Assembly (NCBI RefSeq): GCF_042658365.1
Contig: NZ_JBHSQC010000011.1
DNA from: Carnobacterium_A antarcticum
Lineage (GTDB): Bacteria > Bacillota > Bacilli > Lactobacillales > Carnobacteriaceae
Direction: 5' to 3' (one strand)
Length of the DNA stretch: 64,000 nucleotides
The first letter of the stretch is position 1. Each line of letters opens with the position of its first letter. Shown here in pieces: positions 7,990 to 16,926 of the stretch. The position numbers were made by a program, and so were the translations under genes. The notes below the pieces were generated by a model, which saw only the letters and a program-made list of their open reading frames with translations, ran no database searches and was not told the origin of the DNA.

Positions 7990-9636
7990 TTATTTGAACA
8001 AACTGCTTTTATACGTTTTAAATAAATAGTAAAGTGCAATAACAGCCAAAATAAGTGTCATTAGCCAGCTGCCAAGCGGAATAAAGGAGCGGGTAAAGAA
8101 GTTGATCAATCCTAATAGACCAGCAAAAAGAAACAAAAGGATGATCATCACGAACTCATTGGTACTGTCTGCAGCAGTAAATTTTTGTGAAAAAGGATAA
8201 GTTTTCATCGTCGTTTTTAGGTATGCGAAAAAAATAACTGTTGTGGCTAAGAAGCCATTGAGGATAACAGAAAGGTCATCCCAACCGAATAAGAACAATA
8301 ATAAACCTCCCAATACTGCGTAAAAAGGTACGATCAGCCTCATCCAGACAGCTTTTCCAGCAGCTCTTACAAACAAGCCGTCATCGCTTTTCGGACTCAT
8401 TCGGAAAATCCAAGCTCCTTTATAAGAAGATGAATAATTCAACGAAGAAGCTAATTGCGGAATCATGAAGAGCGTGATGTAAACAGAGTACGGAAAACTA
8501 TTTTCCCGAATATCACTGAGTGTCATACCGCTGCTGAAACTGTTAAAGATAAAAATAAACGGGATGATAAAAGAAGCGGCTAATGACGGATAGACTCTGG
8601 TTTTAAATTCGCGTTCGTTTTGAATGATTTTCCATGTAAATTGATAATAAGGTCGTTCTGTTTTAGTGAGACAAAGTACATTCTTGGTTCGATTCATCCA
8701 CCAGTTGTGTTCTTTAATGGATTCATTTTGATAGGTCAGTTTTTGAATGTTTTGTTCCAATTGGGCACTATTCTTTTTGTAATAGAAAAAGAATAGGATA
8801 GTTGCGACTACAAATAACAAAGTGTACAAGACGTAATACGTATTGGCGCCTTCTTGGAGCAAACCCAGCGGAGCGGCGAACCACAATGGAAATAATGGAA
8901 TATGCCAAAATTTTGGCTGGTACACAATGGAGACATCTACGATATCAAATATCCGCCCAATCAATTGATAGCCCAAAATAGTAAAGATAGATAAGCCGAT
9001 TTGACTGTAAGCGATGATGTTTCTTAATTTTTCTCCATTGAACCGTTTCAGGATGGCAGCATAGATAACTAGTGTAAACAGCAGCGTCCAAAAACTAAAG
9101 ATAATGGTCAACAAGGTGACGAGCAAACCAGCGATCAGTCCATGAACAAAATAAGATGCGATGGTCACTGGACCGCCCAACGCTACAGTTAAAGAGAACA
9201 AGTAGACAAAAATATGAGTAGCTTTAGCTGCACTGAGCGTTTGGCCAGTCACCGGCTTTGTGCCAATCAGAATCTGATTTTTCGTATCCAATAGTATAGA
9301 AGAAAAACTAGCAATCATCGTAGACAGCAGCATAACAAACAGGTAACTAAAATAGAATGTATACTGTAAAATCAAACTGTCGCCGAAAAATAAGATAACG
9401 ATCATAAAAGCACTAATAATAAAGTATAAAATCAAAGAAGAGAAAAAAGAATTTTTATCTTCTTTATTTTTTCCGTTCTGCACGATGGGGTTAGGCTCAC
9501 GGCCGTCCATCATGATTTTTGTTTTCACAATCAACCGCAGCTGATCATAATCCACTCCATTTTTTTCATAAAGAGAAGAGAAGGCATCCAATATTTTTAA
9601 ATAAAGCGGCTCTTTTGAAGGAAGCGGCTTAAGCAT
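7990..9636 (-). CDS. ABC exporter permease of unknown cargo
   Basis: A 548-residue protein with a hydrophilic N-terminal ~80 residues and then many hydrophobic segments in two blocks split by a charged stretch near the middle (QLEQNIQKLTYQNESIKEHNW). It is translated directly after an ABC-2-type ATPase, with which its start overlaps. ATG 9636 is chosen; a GTG at 9639 is the only nearby alternative. The pair looks like a Bacillus Yth/Ytr-style exporter of uncertain substrate. I do not recognise a specific cargo; no peptide or resistance gene is adjacent. Confidence 0.7.
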   Translation of the reverse strand: MLKPLPSKEPLYLKILDAFSSLYEKNGVDYDQLRLIVKTKIMMDGREPNPIVQNGKNKEDKNSFFSSLILYFIISAFMIVILFFGDSLILQYTFYFSYLFVMLLSTMIASFSSILLDTKNQILIGTKPVTGQTLSAAKATHIFVYLFSLTVALGGPVTIASYFVHGLIAGLLVTLLTIIFSFWTLLFTLVIYAAILKRFNGEKLRNIIAYSQIGLSIFTILGYQLIGRIFDIVDVSIVYQPKFWHIPLFPLWFAAPLGLLQEGANTYYVLYTLLFVVATILFFFYYKKNSAQLEQNIQKLTYQNESIKEHNWWMNRTKNVLCLTKTERPYYQFTWKIIQNEREFKTRVYPSLAASFIIPFIFIFNSFSSGMTLSDIRENSFPYSVYITLFMIPQLASSLNYSSSYKGAWIFRMSPKSDDGLFVRAAGKAVWMRLIVPFYAVLGGLLLFLFGWDDLSVILNGFLATTVIFFAYLKTTMKTYPFSQKFTAADSTNEFVMIILLFLFAGLLGLINFFTRSFIPLGSWLMTLILAVIALYYLFKTYKSSLFK

Positions 9637-10414
9637 CACTATCTTCCCCCTTCATGGCTTGTACAAAGTCTTGAGCAAGTTGTTGCTGTTCATCGAATCC
9701 AGTCAATTCGTTAAATAAGTCTTCTAAAGTTCCTTCCGCTTCATGCCGGATTTCATTAAAAGGACCGTCCGCAACGATTTGTCCATTATTAAGAATTAAA
9801 ATACGATCACTAAGTTTTTCAACTGTATCCATAATATGTGAAGAATAAAAAATCGTTTTTCCTTCCATTTTTAATTGAGCTAATAGTTCTTTGATGACCA
9901 GCACACTATTGGCATCTAGCCCATTTAGTGGTTCATCCCAAAAAAGAATGTCAGGGTTATGTAATAAACTGGATATGATCAGTACTTTTTGGCGCATTCC
10001 TTTGGAAAACGTTGAGAGTCTGTTGCGAAAAGCAGATTCGATTTTCATAGCGGCCATCATGGCAAAACTTTTTTGCTGGATATCCGATTCATTTAAACCA
10101 TACAGCTGCCCGACAAACAAAAAATATTCTTCTGCTGTCAGAGTCTCATATAAATCAGCATTTTCCGGTACATATCCAATGCGGTTTTTATAAACCGTTT
10201 CGTTTTGAATTAGTGGTTTTCCGAAAATAGTGATTTCTCCGCTATCAGGTTTCAGCAACCCCAAAATCATTTTGACAGTAGTGCTTTTTCCAGCACCATT
10301 AGTGCCGATGTATCCAATGATTTCACCGGGATAAACCGCAAAATCAACGCCTTTTAATACTTCGTTTGAACCAAACGATTTCTTAAGGTTCTTTATTTCT
10401 AAAATAGGTAACAT
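9629..10414 (-). CDS. ABC transporter ATP-binding protein (ABC-2 type exporter)
   Basis: A 261-residue ATPase: Walker A GTNGAGKST, Q-loop region IGYVPENADLYETLT, a signature written LSTFSKGMRQK (the SKGM form of ABC-2 and drug-export ATPases), Walker B ILFWDEP and an H-loop histidine in YSSHIMD. The ribosome site AAAGGAGG lies so that the second of two adjacent ATG codons (10414) has a 6-base spacing, better than the first (10417, 3 bases). It overlaps the permease by a few codons. The pair forms an export system of unknown cargo. Confidence 0.85.
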   Translation of the reverse strand: MLPILEIKNLKKSFGSNEVLKGVDFAVYPGEIIGYIGTNGAGKSTTVKMILGLLKPDSGEITIFGKPLIQNETVYKNRIGYVPENADLYETLTAEEYFLFVGQLYGLNESDIQQKSFAMMAAMKIESAFRNRLSTFSKGMRQKVLIISSLLHNPDILFWDEPLNGLDANSVLVIKELLAQLKMEGKTIFYSSHIMDTVEKLSDRILILNNGQIVADGPFNEIRHEAEGTLEDLFNELTGFDEQQQLAQDFVQAMKGEDSDA

Positions 10415-10611
10415 CATTAGCCTCCTTTGTTTTAAATTGATTTTAACATAGATAGAAAGAAAAAATACCATTATCAAAAATAGGTTGCTATTGTTAAAAT
10501 AAAACTAGCTGTGATTCTTCGGCCCAATGAAATTTTAAATCACAAAATTTTTTAGCGTTCGAAGATGAGTACCATTTTTTTAGTCTAGTTTAAACATTCT
10601 TTCATTTTTTT

Positions 10612-10800
10612 GAGTACCTCAAACAGTTCAAATCTTTACTCACAAGGTACGCAAATCCTGTTTAAGTACCTTAAAGAGTTTGAATTTCTAGCAATAAGGT
10701 ATGCAAACCTCTTTTGAGTACCGCAACGAGTTTATTTCTCTATCCTTAAGGCACATAACCTCCTTTTGAATGCCACAAAGAGTTTAAATCGGCATTTTTC
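10612..10800. repeat. 52-bp tandem repeat array A
   Basis: Three full units begin at 10612, 10664 and 10716, exactly 52 bases apart, and a fourth begins at 10768 and fades after about 22 bases. Shared positions include GTACC at unit bases 3-7, an AAGAGTTTAAAT-like centre, AAGGTACGCAAA near bases 34-45 and CTTTT at the end. The right arm of one unit can pair with the left arm of the next (AAGGTAC with GTACCTT) around a 15-base loop. The same unit forms array B at 19859. The whole interval 10415-11021 contains this array, a terminator-like hairpin and the cstA leader; I see no convincing gene. Confidence 0.85.
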
Positions 10801-10877
10801 ATTAACATTGTATGAGATAATTTTTTTTGAAATAGATATGTAATTAGATAAAGATAACCCCATAGCATTTCAGAACG

Positions 10878-10905
10878 GCAGGCGTGCATCTTAGCCTGCT
10901 TTTTT
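10878..10905 (+). terminator. terminator-like hairpin upstream of cstA
   Basis: A perfect 6-bp GC-rich stem (GCAGGC with GCCTGC) and a run of six T. No plus-strand gene precedes it. It is either an attenuator in a long cstA leader or the end of a short unannotated RNA. Confidence 0.5.
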
Positions 10906-11021
10906 GTCATTTCGTATGGAAACGCCTCCATGATGTTTATTTACGAGTACACTATACTTATCAAAAGAAATCATTCTTTAAGTTGGTTTAGTGTATTTAT
11001 CATAAACAAGGAGGTAAAAAA

Positions 11022-12542
11022 ATGATTACTTTATTAGGCGGGATTGCGTTACTGATTGTAGGGTATATTTTTTATGGTCGTTATATCGAAAAGAATTTTA
11101 CCATTGATCCTGAGCGAATAACTCCTGCAGAAGCTTTAAAAGACGGGTATGATTTTGTACCGATGTCTAAATCAAAAAATGCTATTATTCAGTTATTAAA
11201 CATTGCAGGGACAGGTCCAATTTTTGGACCGATAATGGGAGCGCTTTATGGTCCCGTAGCTTATCTTTGGATCGTGATCGGTTGTATTTTTGGAGGAGCC
11301 GTTCATGACTATATGCTGGGGATGATTTCATTAAGAAACGATGGAGCACATCTACCAGAATTGGCCAGCAAATATTTAGGAAAACCGGTCAAACATGTCG
11401 TCAACCTATTTTCTATCTTGCTTTTGATGTTAGTGGGAACCGTTTTTGTTACGTCACCAGCCAACCTGATCAAAAGCATCACACCTGACTGGTTAACGTT
11501 AGGGGTCATCACCATATTGATTTTTGTCTATTACATTATTTCAACAATTTTGCCGATCGATAAAGCTTTAGGAAAAGTGTATCCATGGTTTGGAGCAATC
11601 TTGATCATCAGTACAATCGCGATTGGAGGGAGTTTGATTTTTGGCGGCCACAATATACCGAATCTGAACTTGGCGACGATGAAGAACTTTAATCCAAAAG
11701 GTACACCGATTTTTCCAGCTTTGTTCTTTACCATTTCTTGTGGAGCGTTATCTGGTTTCCATGCGACACAAGCACCGATGGTTTCAAGAACGTCTACAAA
11801 TGAAAAAGAAGGGCGCTTTACTTTCTACGGCATGATGATTGCTGAAGGTGTGATCGCGATGATTTGGACAGCAGCTTCAATGTCGTTATTTGACGGAAAA
11901 ACGCTTAGCCAAATGATCGATGCAGGGACACCATCAGCTGTAGTGAACCAAGTTTCGGTTCTATTGCTGGGCAATGTACTAGGAACGATTGCTATCATTG
12001 GCGTTATCGTCTTGCCAATCTCTTCTGGGCTCTCTGCTTTTAGAAGTTTACGGACGATACTAGCAGATTACTTAAACATTAAACAAGATACATTGAAGAA
12101 AATCTTGATGGTCACCATACCGCTTTACGCTATTTCGTTTCTTTTGACTAAAGCGGACTTTAATATTTTGTGGAGATATTTCAACTGGGCTAATCAAGTT
12201 ACGGCTGTCATTGCACTATTGGTTTCGACGCGTTACCTTTACTTAAAAGGAAAGAATTATATTGTAACGCTTGTTCCCGGTATCTTTATGTTATTTGCCT
12301 GTGTGGTTTATATTTTTAGCGAACCCATAGGATTCCGAATGGGACTAACGCCCTTAACATATATCGTCAGCGTCCTTGCAACACTCGCTATTCTGGCAGT
12401 CTATTGGAAAACAGGGAAGAAGCAAAAAGAAAACTTGGATCCAACAGATGAATTGCTGAACGATCACTTGCCGATCGGTACGTTTGCTTCTAATGGTGAA
12501 CGGACGAATCAACCCCTACCAGTTGCTGAACCAAAGAGCTGA
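11022..12542 (+). CDS. cstA: CstA-family carbon-starvation / pyruvate-type transporter
   Basis: A 506-residue membrane protein with the CstA signature GTGPIFGPIMGALYGPVAYLW followed by GGAVHDYMLGM, and a dozen or more hydrophobic segments. Family members CstA and BtsT (E. coli) take up pyruvate or peptides. The protein is shorter than the E. coli paralogues (about 700 residues), as in many Firmicutes. Ribosome site AAGGAGG. The E. coli homologue BtsT is controlled by a LytS/LytTR-type pair (BtsS/BtsR), and a LytS/LytT pair lies 9 kb downstream behind a copy of the same repeat array; a regulatory link is inference. Confidence 0.88.
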   Translation: MITLLGGIALLIVGYIFYGRYIEKNFTIDPERITPAEALKDGYDFVPMSKSKNAIIQLLNIAGTGPIFGPIMGALYGPVAYLWIVIGCIFGGAVHDYMLGMISLRNDGAHLPELASKYLGKPVKHVVNLFSILLLMLVGTVFVTSPANLIKSITPDWLTLGVITILIFVYYIISTILPIDKALGKVYPWFGAILIISTIAIGGSLIFGGHNIPNLNLATMKNFNPKGTPIFPALFFTISCGALSGFHATQAPMVSRTSTNEKEGRFTFYGMMIAEGVIAMIWTAASMSLFDGKTLSQMIDAGTPSAVVNQVSVLLLGNVLGTIAIIGVIVLPISSGLSAFRSLRTILADYLNIKQDTLKKILMVTIPLYAISFLLTKADFNILWRYFNWANQVTAVIALLVSTRYLYLKGKNYIVTLVPGIFMLFACVVYIFSEPIGFRMGLTPLTYIVSVLATLAILAVYWKTGKKQKENLDPTDELLNDHLPIGTFASNGERTNQPLPVAEPKS

Positions 12543-12558
12543 TAGTAAAAAAAGACAA

Positions 12559-12601
12559 AAAAGAAGCTTATACCGAATTTTTATCGGTATAAGCTTCTTT
12601 T
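12559..12601. terminator. bidirectional terminator after cstA
   Basis: A perfect 18-bp stem (12559-12576 with 12584-12601), A-rich on the left and T-rich on the right, between the convergent cstA and amidohydrolase genes. Confidence 0.85.
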
Positions 12602-12605
12602 GATT

Positions 12606-13784
12606 TTAGTTGTCGGCTGTCCCTAAAAACTCTAAGGCAAATTCAACATGCCATGCGGCACCTAGTTTTAAAATATCTTCGTCCAGTTCATAGTGGTCAT
12701 CATGAGGGGCATGAGTGGTGCCTTTTTTCTCATTGTAGATTCCGATAATGCCATAAACACCAGGAGCTTCTTGCAGATAGTAAGAAAAGTCTTCGGAATT
12801 CATTGCTCTTGGAAATTCGGAAATTTTATCTGAACCGAATATTTTCATGCCGGCACTAGTCGCTATTTTTGCTAGAGCTGCATCATTTTTAGTTGGAGGA
12901 GTACTTGGCTCAATGGTTACATCGACAGTGATTTCATACATGTCCGCAAAAGCTTGAGCGTGACGTTTGATGGCTTCATGCCCAATATCGCGGCTATCTT
13001 CATCAAAGTAGCGCATAGAAATATCCATCGTCGATTCTTTCGGAACGATATTGGCTTTTGTTCCACTTGCAAAACGTCCAATATTTAAAACAACCGGATC
13101 GCGGGAATCAATATTTTTAGCAATGATTTGCTGCAAATCAAGTGCAAATTGAGCAGCCGGAGTGAAAGAGTCTTTCCCTAGTTGAGGAGTTCCGCCGTGG
13201 CCGGATTTTCCAGTAAACGTTACGTAAAGCGTATCGCAACCAGAAAACAAATCGCCGGCTCCAGAATAAAAAGATCCTGTCGGAATAGTATTGTAATTGT
13301 GCATGCCGAATACCGCATCCACGCCATCCATTCCTCCATCAGCGACAATTTTTTTCGCTCCTTCAAATGTTTCTTCCGCTTCTTGAAAGAAAATACGGAC
13401 TTCTCCGTCGAAGCTTTCTTTTGATTCATTTAATATTTTTGCAGCGCCCATGGCCATCGTTGTATGAGCGTCATGTCCACAAGCGTGCATAACGCCAGGA
13501 TTTTTAGATTGAAAATCTAAGCCTAGGTCCTCGTTGATCGGCAAAGCATCGATATCTGCACGTAAAGCGACGGTTTTTCCAGGACTTTTGCCTTTGATTG
13601 TTGCAATCGTCGATGTTTTTCCGACTTTTTTATACGGAATACCAAATTCTTCCAACTTAGCGATAATTTTTTCTTGCGTTTTAAATTCGTTCTCGCTTAA
13701 TTCTGGTTCTGAATGCAATAATCTGCGAAACTCAATCAGTTGCTGTTCTATTTTTGTGGTTTGTTCTAGTGGTGTCTCGGTCAT
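12606..13784 (-). CDS. M20-family amidohydrolase (N-acyl amino acid deacylase type)
   Basis: A 392-residue M20D metallopeptidase-like enzyme: metal ligands in VMHACGHDAHTTM, QEAEETFEGAKKI and GMHNYN, a dimerisation-domain motif SGHGGTPQLGKDS, and a terminal histidine in TTHAPHDDHYELDE. The family hydrolyses N-acyl amino acids (hippurate, N-acetyl-cysteine, N-acetyl-diaminopimelate and others). No biosynthetic partner is adjacent, so a scavenging aminoacylase is the likeliest role. The ATG at 13784 follows an AGAGGG ribosome site. It is transcribed convergently with cstA and divergently from the EamA gene. Confidence 0.85.
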   Translation of the reverse strand: MTETPLEQTTKIEQQLIEFRRLLHSEPELSENEFKTQEKIIAKLEEFGIPYKKVGKTSTIATIKGKSPGKTVALRADIDALPINEDLGLDFQSKNPGVMHACGHDAHTTMAMGAAKILNESKESFDGEVRIFFQEAEETFEGAKKIVADGGMDGVDAVFGMHNYNTIPTGSFYSGAGDLFSGCDTLYVTFTGKSGHGGTPQLGKDSFTPAAQFALDLQQIIAKNIDSRDPVVLNIGRFASGTKANIVPKESTMDISMRYFDEDSRDIGHEAIKRHAQAFADMYEITVDVTIEPSTPPTKNDAALAKIATSAGMKIFGSDKISEFPRAMNSEDFSYYLQEAPGVYGIIGIYNEKKGTTHAPHDDHYELDEDILKLGAAWHVEFALEFLGTADN

Positions 13785-13940
13785 ATTATGTGCCCTCTTT
13801 CTGTGTATTACTCCTATTTATTTAATTGTAGTCTTTTTCAGGTATTTCTTCAAAAAAAAGGCATTGGTAGAGAAAGAGGATAGGATTTCCAGCTTAGTAA
13901 AATTTGAAAAGATATTTTGTCTGTTTGATAGTATACTAGA

Positions 13941-14011
13941 GCAACGAGGTGTGTTGTTTCTCGAGCGAATACCTTGTTGCAATCAGAAAACAGCCATCTT
14001 TTAAAAGATGG
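13941..14011 (+). other. two hairpins in the leader of the EamA gene
   Basis: The 331-base gap 13785-14115 contains a 10-bp stem (13941-13950 with 13971-13980, one G-T pair) and an 18-base perfect palindrome CCATCTTTTAAAAGATGG at 13994-14011. A TTGAAA and GATAGT pair 17 bases apart sits just upstream as a possible promoter. No known riboswitch class was recognised. Confidence 0.35.
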
Positions 14012-14115
14012 AACAGAGTTCTTTATAAAAGTTGTGCAGGCAATAGCACTATTCAATCAACTAAGTGCAAACCCATTGATGCATTTTTAAGAACACTATT
14101 AATGGAGGGATAAAA

Positions 14116-15057
14116 ATGGATACAAAATTAAAAGGAATTTTATTAGCTGCTTTTGGCGGGAGTATGTGGGGATTGTCAGGCGTCGTTGCGCAAGTGCTCT
14201 TTAATCGTTACTCTGCATCAACTGAGTGGCTGGTAAGCACACGATTATTGTCAGCGGGGATTTTGATTTTGCTTTATAGTAGTATGGTTAAAAAGGACAA
14301 CATCTTTGCCATTATTCGCAACAGTAAAGACTTAATACAGTTAGCGTTATTTTCCATTTTTGGTATGGTAGGCGTTCAATATTTGTTCTTTAAAACTATT
14401 GAAGTAAGCAGTGCCTCAGTAGCTACTATCTTACAATTTACAGCTCCTCTTTTTGTTTATTTTTATATGCTGCTGAGAGGCGAGAAACACTTGAAAGTAC
14501 AGGAATTATTCTTAGTTTTTACGACTTTTTTTGGTGTACTGCTCATTGTAACAAGTGGGAATTTTACACAAATGTCTGTGTCACCGCTTGGATTTCTTTT
14601 AGGTATCGGATCAGCAATAGCAGTAGTATTCTATACCTTGCAGCCTCGCAATCTGCTAACAAAATACGGTCCGCCGATGATTGTTGGGTGGGGAATGTTG
14701 ATTGGCGGGATCCTCTTCCAATTTATTCATCCATTCTGGCAGCCAGGATTTAAAATGACAGGACAAAGTTACTTGTTATTAGCTGTGATTGTTCTATTTG
14801 GTACGGCTTTTTCTTTTATTTCATATTTAGCAAGTCTGAATTACATTGAAGCCTCGTTAGCCAGCATCATGACTGCTTTAGAGCCGCTGCTAGCAGCTGT
14901 CTTTTCGGTCTTTGTGTTCAAACAAATATTTGGTCTATACGAAATCATGGGGATCATCATCGTTCTCGTTTCAGTATTGATTCTATCCAATTTAGGGAAT
15001 CACAAGAATTTGAAACAAGTAGCCGTTAAGGAAATAGAAAGAGATAGCATAAGGTAA
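14116..15057 (+). CDS. EamA-family (DMT superfamily) metabolite exporter
   Basis: A 313-residue protein with ten hydrophobic segments in two similar halves, the usual EamA repeat; each half ends in the pattern seen here as SVATILQFTAPLFVYFYM and ASIMTALEPLLAAVFSVFVF. Relatives export amino acids or other small metabolites (RhtA, YdcZ-like). Ribosome site GGAGGG. It ends 43 bases before the BceR-like regulator and may be read into that unit. Substrate unknown. Confidence 0.82.
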   Translation: MDTKLKGILLAAFGGSMWGLSGVVAQVLFNRYSASTEWLVSTRLLSAGILILLYSSMVKKDNIFAIIRNSKDLIQLALFSIFGMVGVQYLFFKTIEVSSASVATILQFTAPLFVYFYMLLRGEKHLKVQELFLVFTTFFGVLLIVTSGNFTQMSVSPLGFLLGIGSAIAVVFYTLQPRNLLTKYGPPMIVGWGMLIGGILFQFIHPFWQPGFKMTGQSYLLLAVIVLFGTAFSFISYLASLNYIEASLASIMTALEPLLAAVFSVFVFKQIFGLYEIMGIIIVLVSVLILSNLGNHKNLKQVAVKEIERDSIR

Positions 15058-15100
15058 GCATAAGCAGCATAGAATGGAGAAAACAGTTAGGAGGGATACG

Positions 15101-15790
15101 ATGTTTAAAATCATGATCGTCGAGGATGACTTGACGATTGCTCATGTGCTGCGCGATGAACTGCAACGGTGGCAATATGAAGCAGTAGTAGTGACCGATT
15201 TTAATACGATCATTGAAGAGTTCATAGCAGAAGCACCTCAATTGGTGTTGATGGACATTCAGCTGCCGTATTTCAATGGGTATTATTGGTGTCAGGAAAT
15301 ACGCAAGTTTTCACAAGTTCCGATTATTTTCATTTCTTCGCGCAACGAGAATATGGATATTGTGATGGCCATCCAAATGGGAGCAGATGACTTTATCAGC
15401 AAGCCTTTTGATTTGACGGTCGCTGTTGCAAAAGTGCAGGCGCTTTTGCGAAGAACTTACGATTTTAATGATGCGGAAAATTTTTTAACGCATCATCAGG
15501 CGATTCTAAAATTAGGGGAATCAAAGCTCCAATACCAAGAACAAGAAATAGAACTGACCCGTAATGAACTGAAGATCATGGAATTGTTATTTTTATCTAA
15601 AGGCGAGTATGTATCAAGAGAAGACATCATGGTCAAGTTATGGGAAGATGAATCTTTCATCGACGACAATACATTGGCTGTTAATATCGCTCGGTTACGC
15701 AAAAAGCTGACCGCCATCGGATTAAAAGAGTTCATTTTGACCAAAAAAGGGTGGGGCTACGGCTTGAATAAAGGAGAGGATTCTCATTAA
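15101..15790 (+). CDS. BceR-type OmpR-family response regulator
   Basis: A 229-residue regulator: receiver domain with acidic pair VEDD, phospho-acceptor aspartate in LMDIQLPYFNGY, conserved lysine in ISKPF, then an OmpR-like winged helix (ELTRNELKIMELLF, DNTLAVNIARLRKKL, KGWGYG). ATG 15101 follows AGGAGGG at 15090; an upstream in-frame ATG lacks this. It pairs with the kinase that overlaps its stop and with the BceAB-type transporter downstream, which together form a flux-sensing antimicrobial-peptide detoxification module. Confidence 0.88.
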   Translation: MFKIMIVEDDLTIAHVLRDELQRWQYEAVVVTDFNTIIEEFIAEAPQLVLMDIQLPYFNGYYWCQEIRKFSQVPIIFISSRNENMDIVMAIQMGADDFISKPFDLTVAVAKVQALLRRTYDFNDAENFLTHHQAILKLGESKLQYQEQEIELTRNELKIMELLFLSKGEYVSREDIMVKLWEDESFIDDNTLAVNIARLRKKLTAIGLKEFILTKKGWGYGLNKGEDSH

Positions 15791-16802
15791 ATCGATAAAT
15801 AAGCAGCTCATCACCTCTTTTTTAAAAGCCATGCGCCCCCAATTTATTCTGTATAGCGGCATGCTGTTCTTTTTTAGTGCCGTTTACTGGTTAGGCCAGC
15901 TGCCATTAGATTTATTATTTTATACGATTGAACTGACAGCCTTTTTATTTCTTCTTTATTTGTTGGCGCAATTCTACCGCTATGCAAAAAGATACGAAGG
16001 ATTGCACAATATCCAAAAAGACAATATCGATTTGGAGAATCATTTGCCTAATAACATGGATCCGGCAGATGAATTGTATCAAGAAAAAATCCTTTCATTG
16101 GTGGCGCAGTTACGCGAAACAGAGCAGCGGTTCAGCGAAAAAAACAGCGAACAGCTGGAGTATTTCACCCTTTGGCTGCATCAGATCAAGACACCGATCG
16201 CAGCGATCAGCCTATTGATGCAAAGCCAGCCCAAACAACCGCTGACGAAACAAGTGAAGCAAGAATTGCTGCGGTTGGAAGATTACACGCATATGGCCTT
16301 GAATTATTTGAAAATTGAAGAGAGTGGAACAGATATGGATTTCATCGAAATTGATTTGGATGACATTATTAAGAAAACAATCAAAAAATACTCGATTATC
16401 TTCATTTATAACCATATCTCATTAGAATACGAAGATACTCGAGCTTCTGTTTTGACTGATGGCAAATGGCTTCAAATTTTACTGGAACAGATTTTATCAA
16501 ACAGCCTGAAGTATACGACCGGAGGCACTATCAAAATTTACTTAGATCCTGAGAAGCCAGAAACATTGGTCATTGAAGATAATGGCATGGGCATTCGCGC
16601 CGAAGATTTGCCGAGGATTTTTGAAAAAGGCTATTCTGGACTGAATGGACGACTCCATGAAAAATCAACAGGCCTAGGTCTTTTTCTAAGCCAGAAAATT
16701 GTTCAGCGTTTAGGACATCAGCTGACAATCGAATCCGTGATGGGAGAAGGAACAAAAGTATTTATCAACTTGGCTAGAAAAGAATTAGAGCTATTTGATT
16801 AA
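15786..16802 (+). CDS. BceS-type intramembrane-sensing histidine kinase (ATT start)
   Basis: A 338-residue kinase with two N-terminal membrane helices and almost no extracellular loop, the intramembrane-sensing plan of BceS kinases. H-box FTLWLHQIKTP has the histidine near residue 132; N-box NSLKY, G1 DNGMGI and G2 STGLGLFLS follow. The frame is open back to an ATT at 15786 that overlaps the regulator's TAA and sits 6 bases after AGGAGAGG. The first ATG (15831) has no ribosome site and would cut off an N-terminus (KSINKQLITSFLKAMRPQF) typical of this family. I therefore choose ATT. These kinases sense through their cognate ABC transporter rather than binding the peptide themselves. Confidence 0.8.
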   Translation: MKSINKQLITSFLKAMRPQFILYSGMLFFFSAVYWLGQLPLDLLFYTIELTAFLFLLYLLAQFYRYAKRYEGLHNIQKDNIDLENHLPNNMDPADELYQEKILSLVAQLRETEQRFSEKNSEQLEYFTLWLHQIKTPIAAISLLMQSQPKQPLTKQVKQELLRLEDYTHMALNYLKIEESGTDMDFIEIDLDDIIKKTIKKYSIIFIYNHISLEYEDTRASVLTDGKWLQILLEQILSNSLKYTTGGTIKIYLDPEKPETLVIEDNGMGIRAEDLPRIFEKGYSGLNGRLHEKSTGLGLFLSQKIVQRLGHQLTIESVMGEGTKVFINLARKELELFD

Positions 16803-16819
16803 ATGTGATAAAAAATGAG

Positions 16820-16860
16820 CAGCCTTACAAAACTGTAAGGTTGTTTTTCTGTTTTGTAAG
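16820..16860 (+). promoter_or_regulatory. terminator and overlapping inverted repeat upstream of the BceAB-type genes
   Basis: CTTACA-AAAC-TGTAAG (16824-16839) extends to an 11-bp stem followed by a T-rich run, fitting a terminator for the kinase gene. The left arm CTTACAAAAC also pairs perfectly with GTTTTGTAAG at 16851-16860. The region can thus fold two ways, or be read as a double-stranded regulator site in front of the transporter genes. Confidence 0.5.
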
Positions 16861-16926
16861 ACTAGGTAAATGCAAGGTATCCTTATTTATCATAAGATGT
16901 AAGAGTAGAAGAGGAGGAGGTAGCAT

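Noticed and set aside
10746..10931. A 61-codon minus-strand frame upstream of cstA
   Set aside because: A weak ribosome site (GGAGG) exists before an internal ATG, but the 3' part lies in the degenerate end of repeat array A and the sequence has no recognisable motif.
13937..14115. Riboswitch (SAM, T-box, preQ1 or yybP type) before the EamA gene
   Set aside because: None of the conserved words of these classes (for example the T-box GGGTGG sequence) is present. Kept only as an unassigned structured leader.
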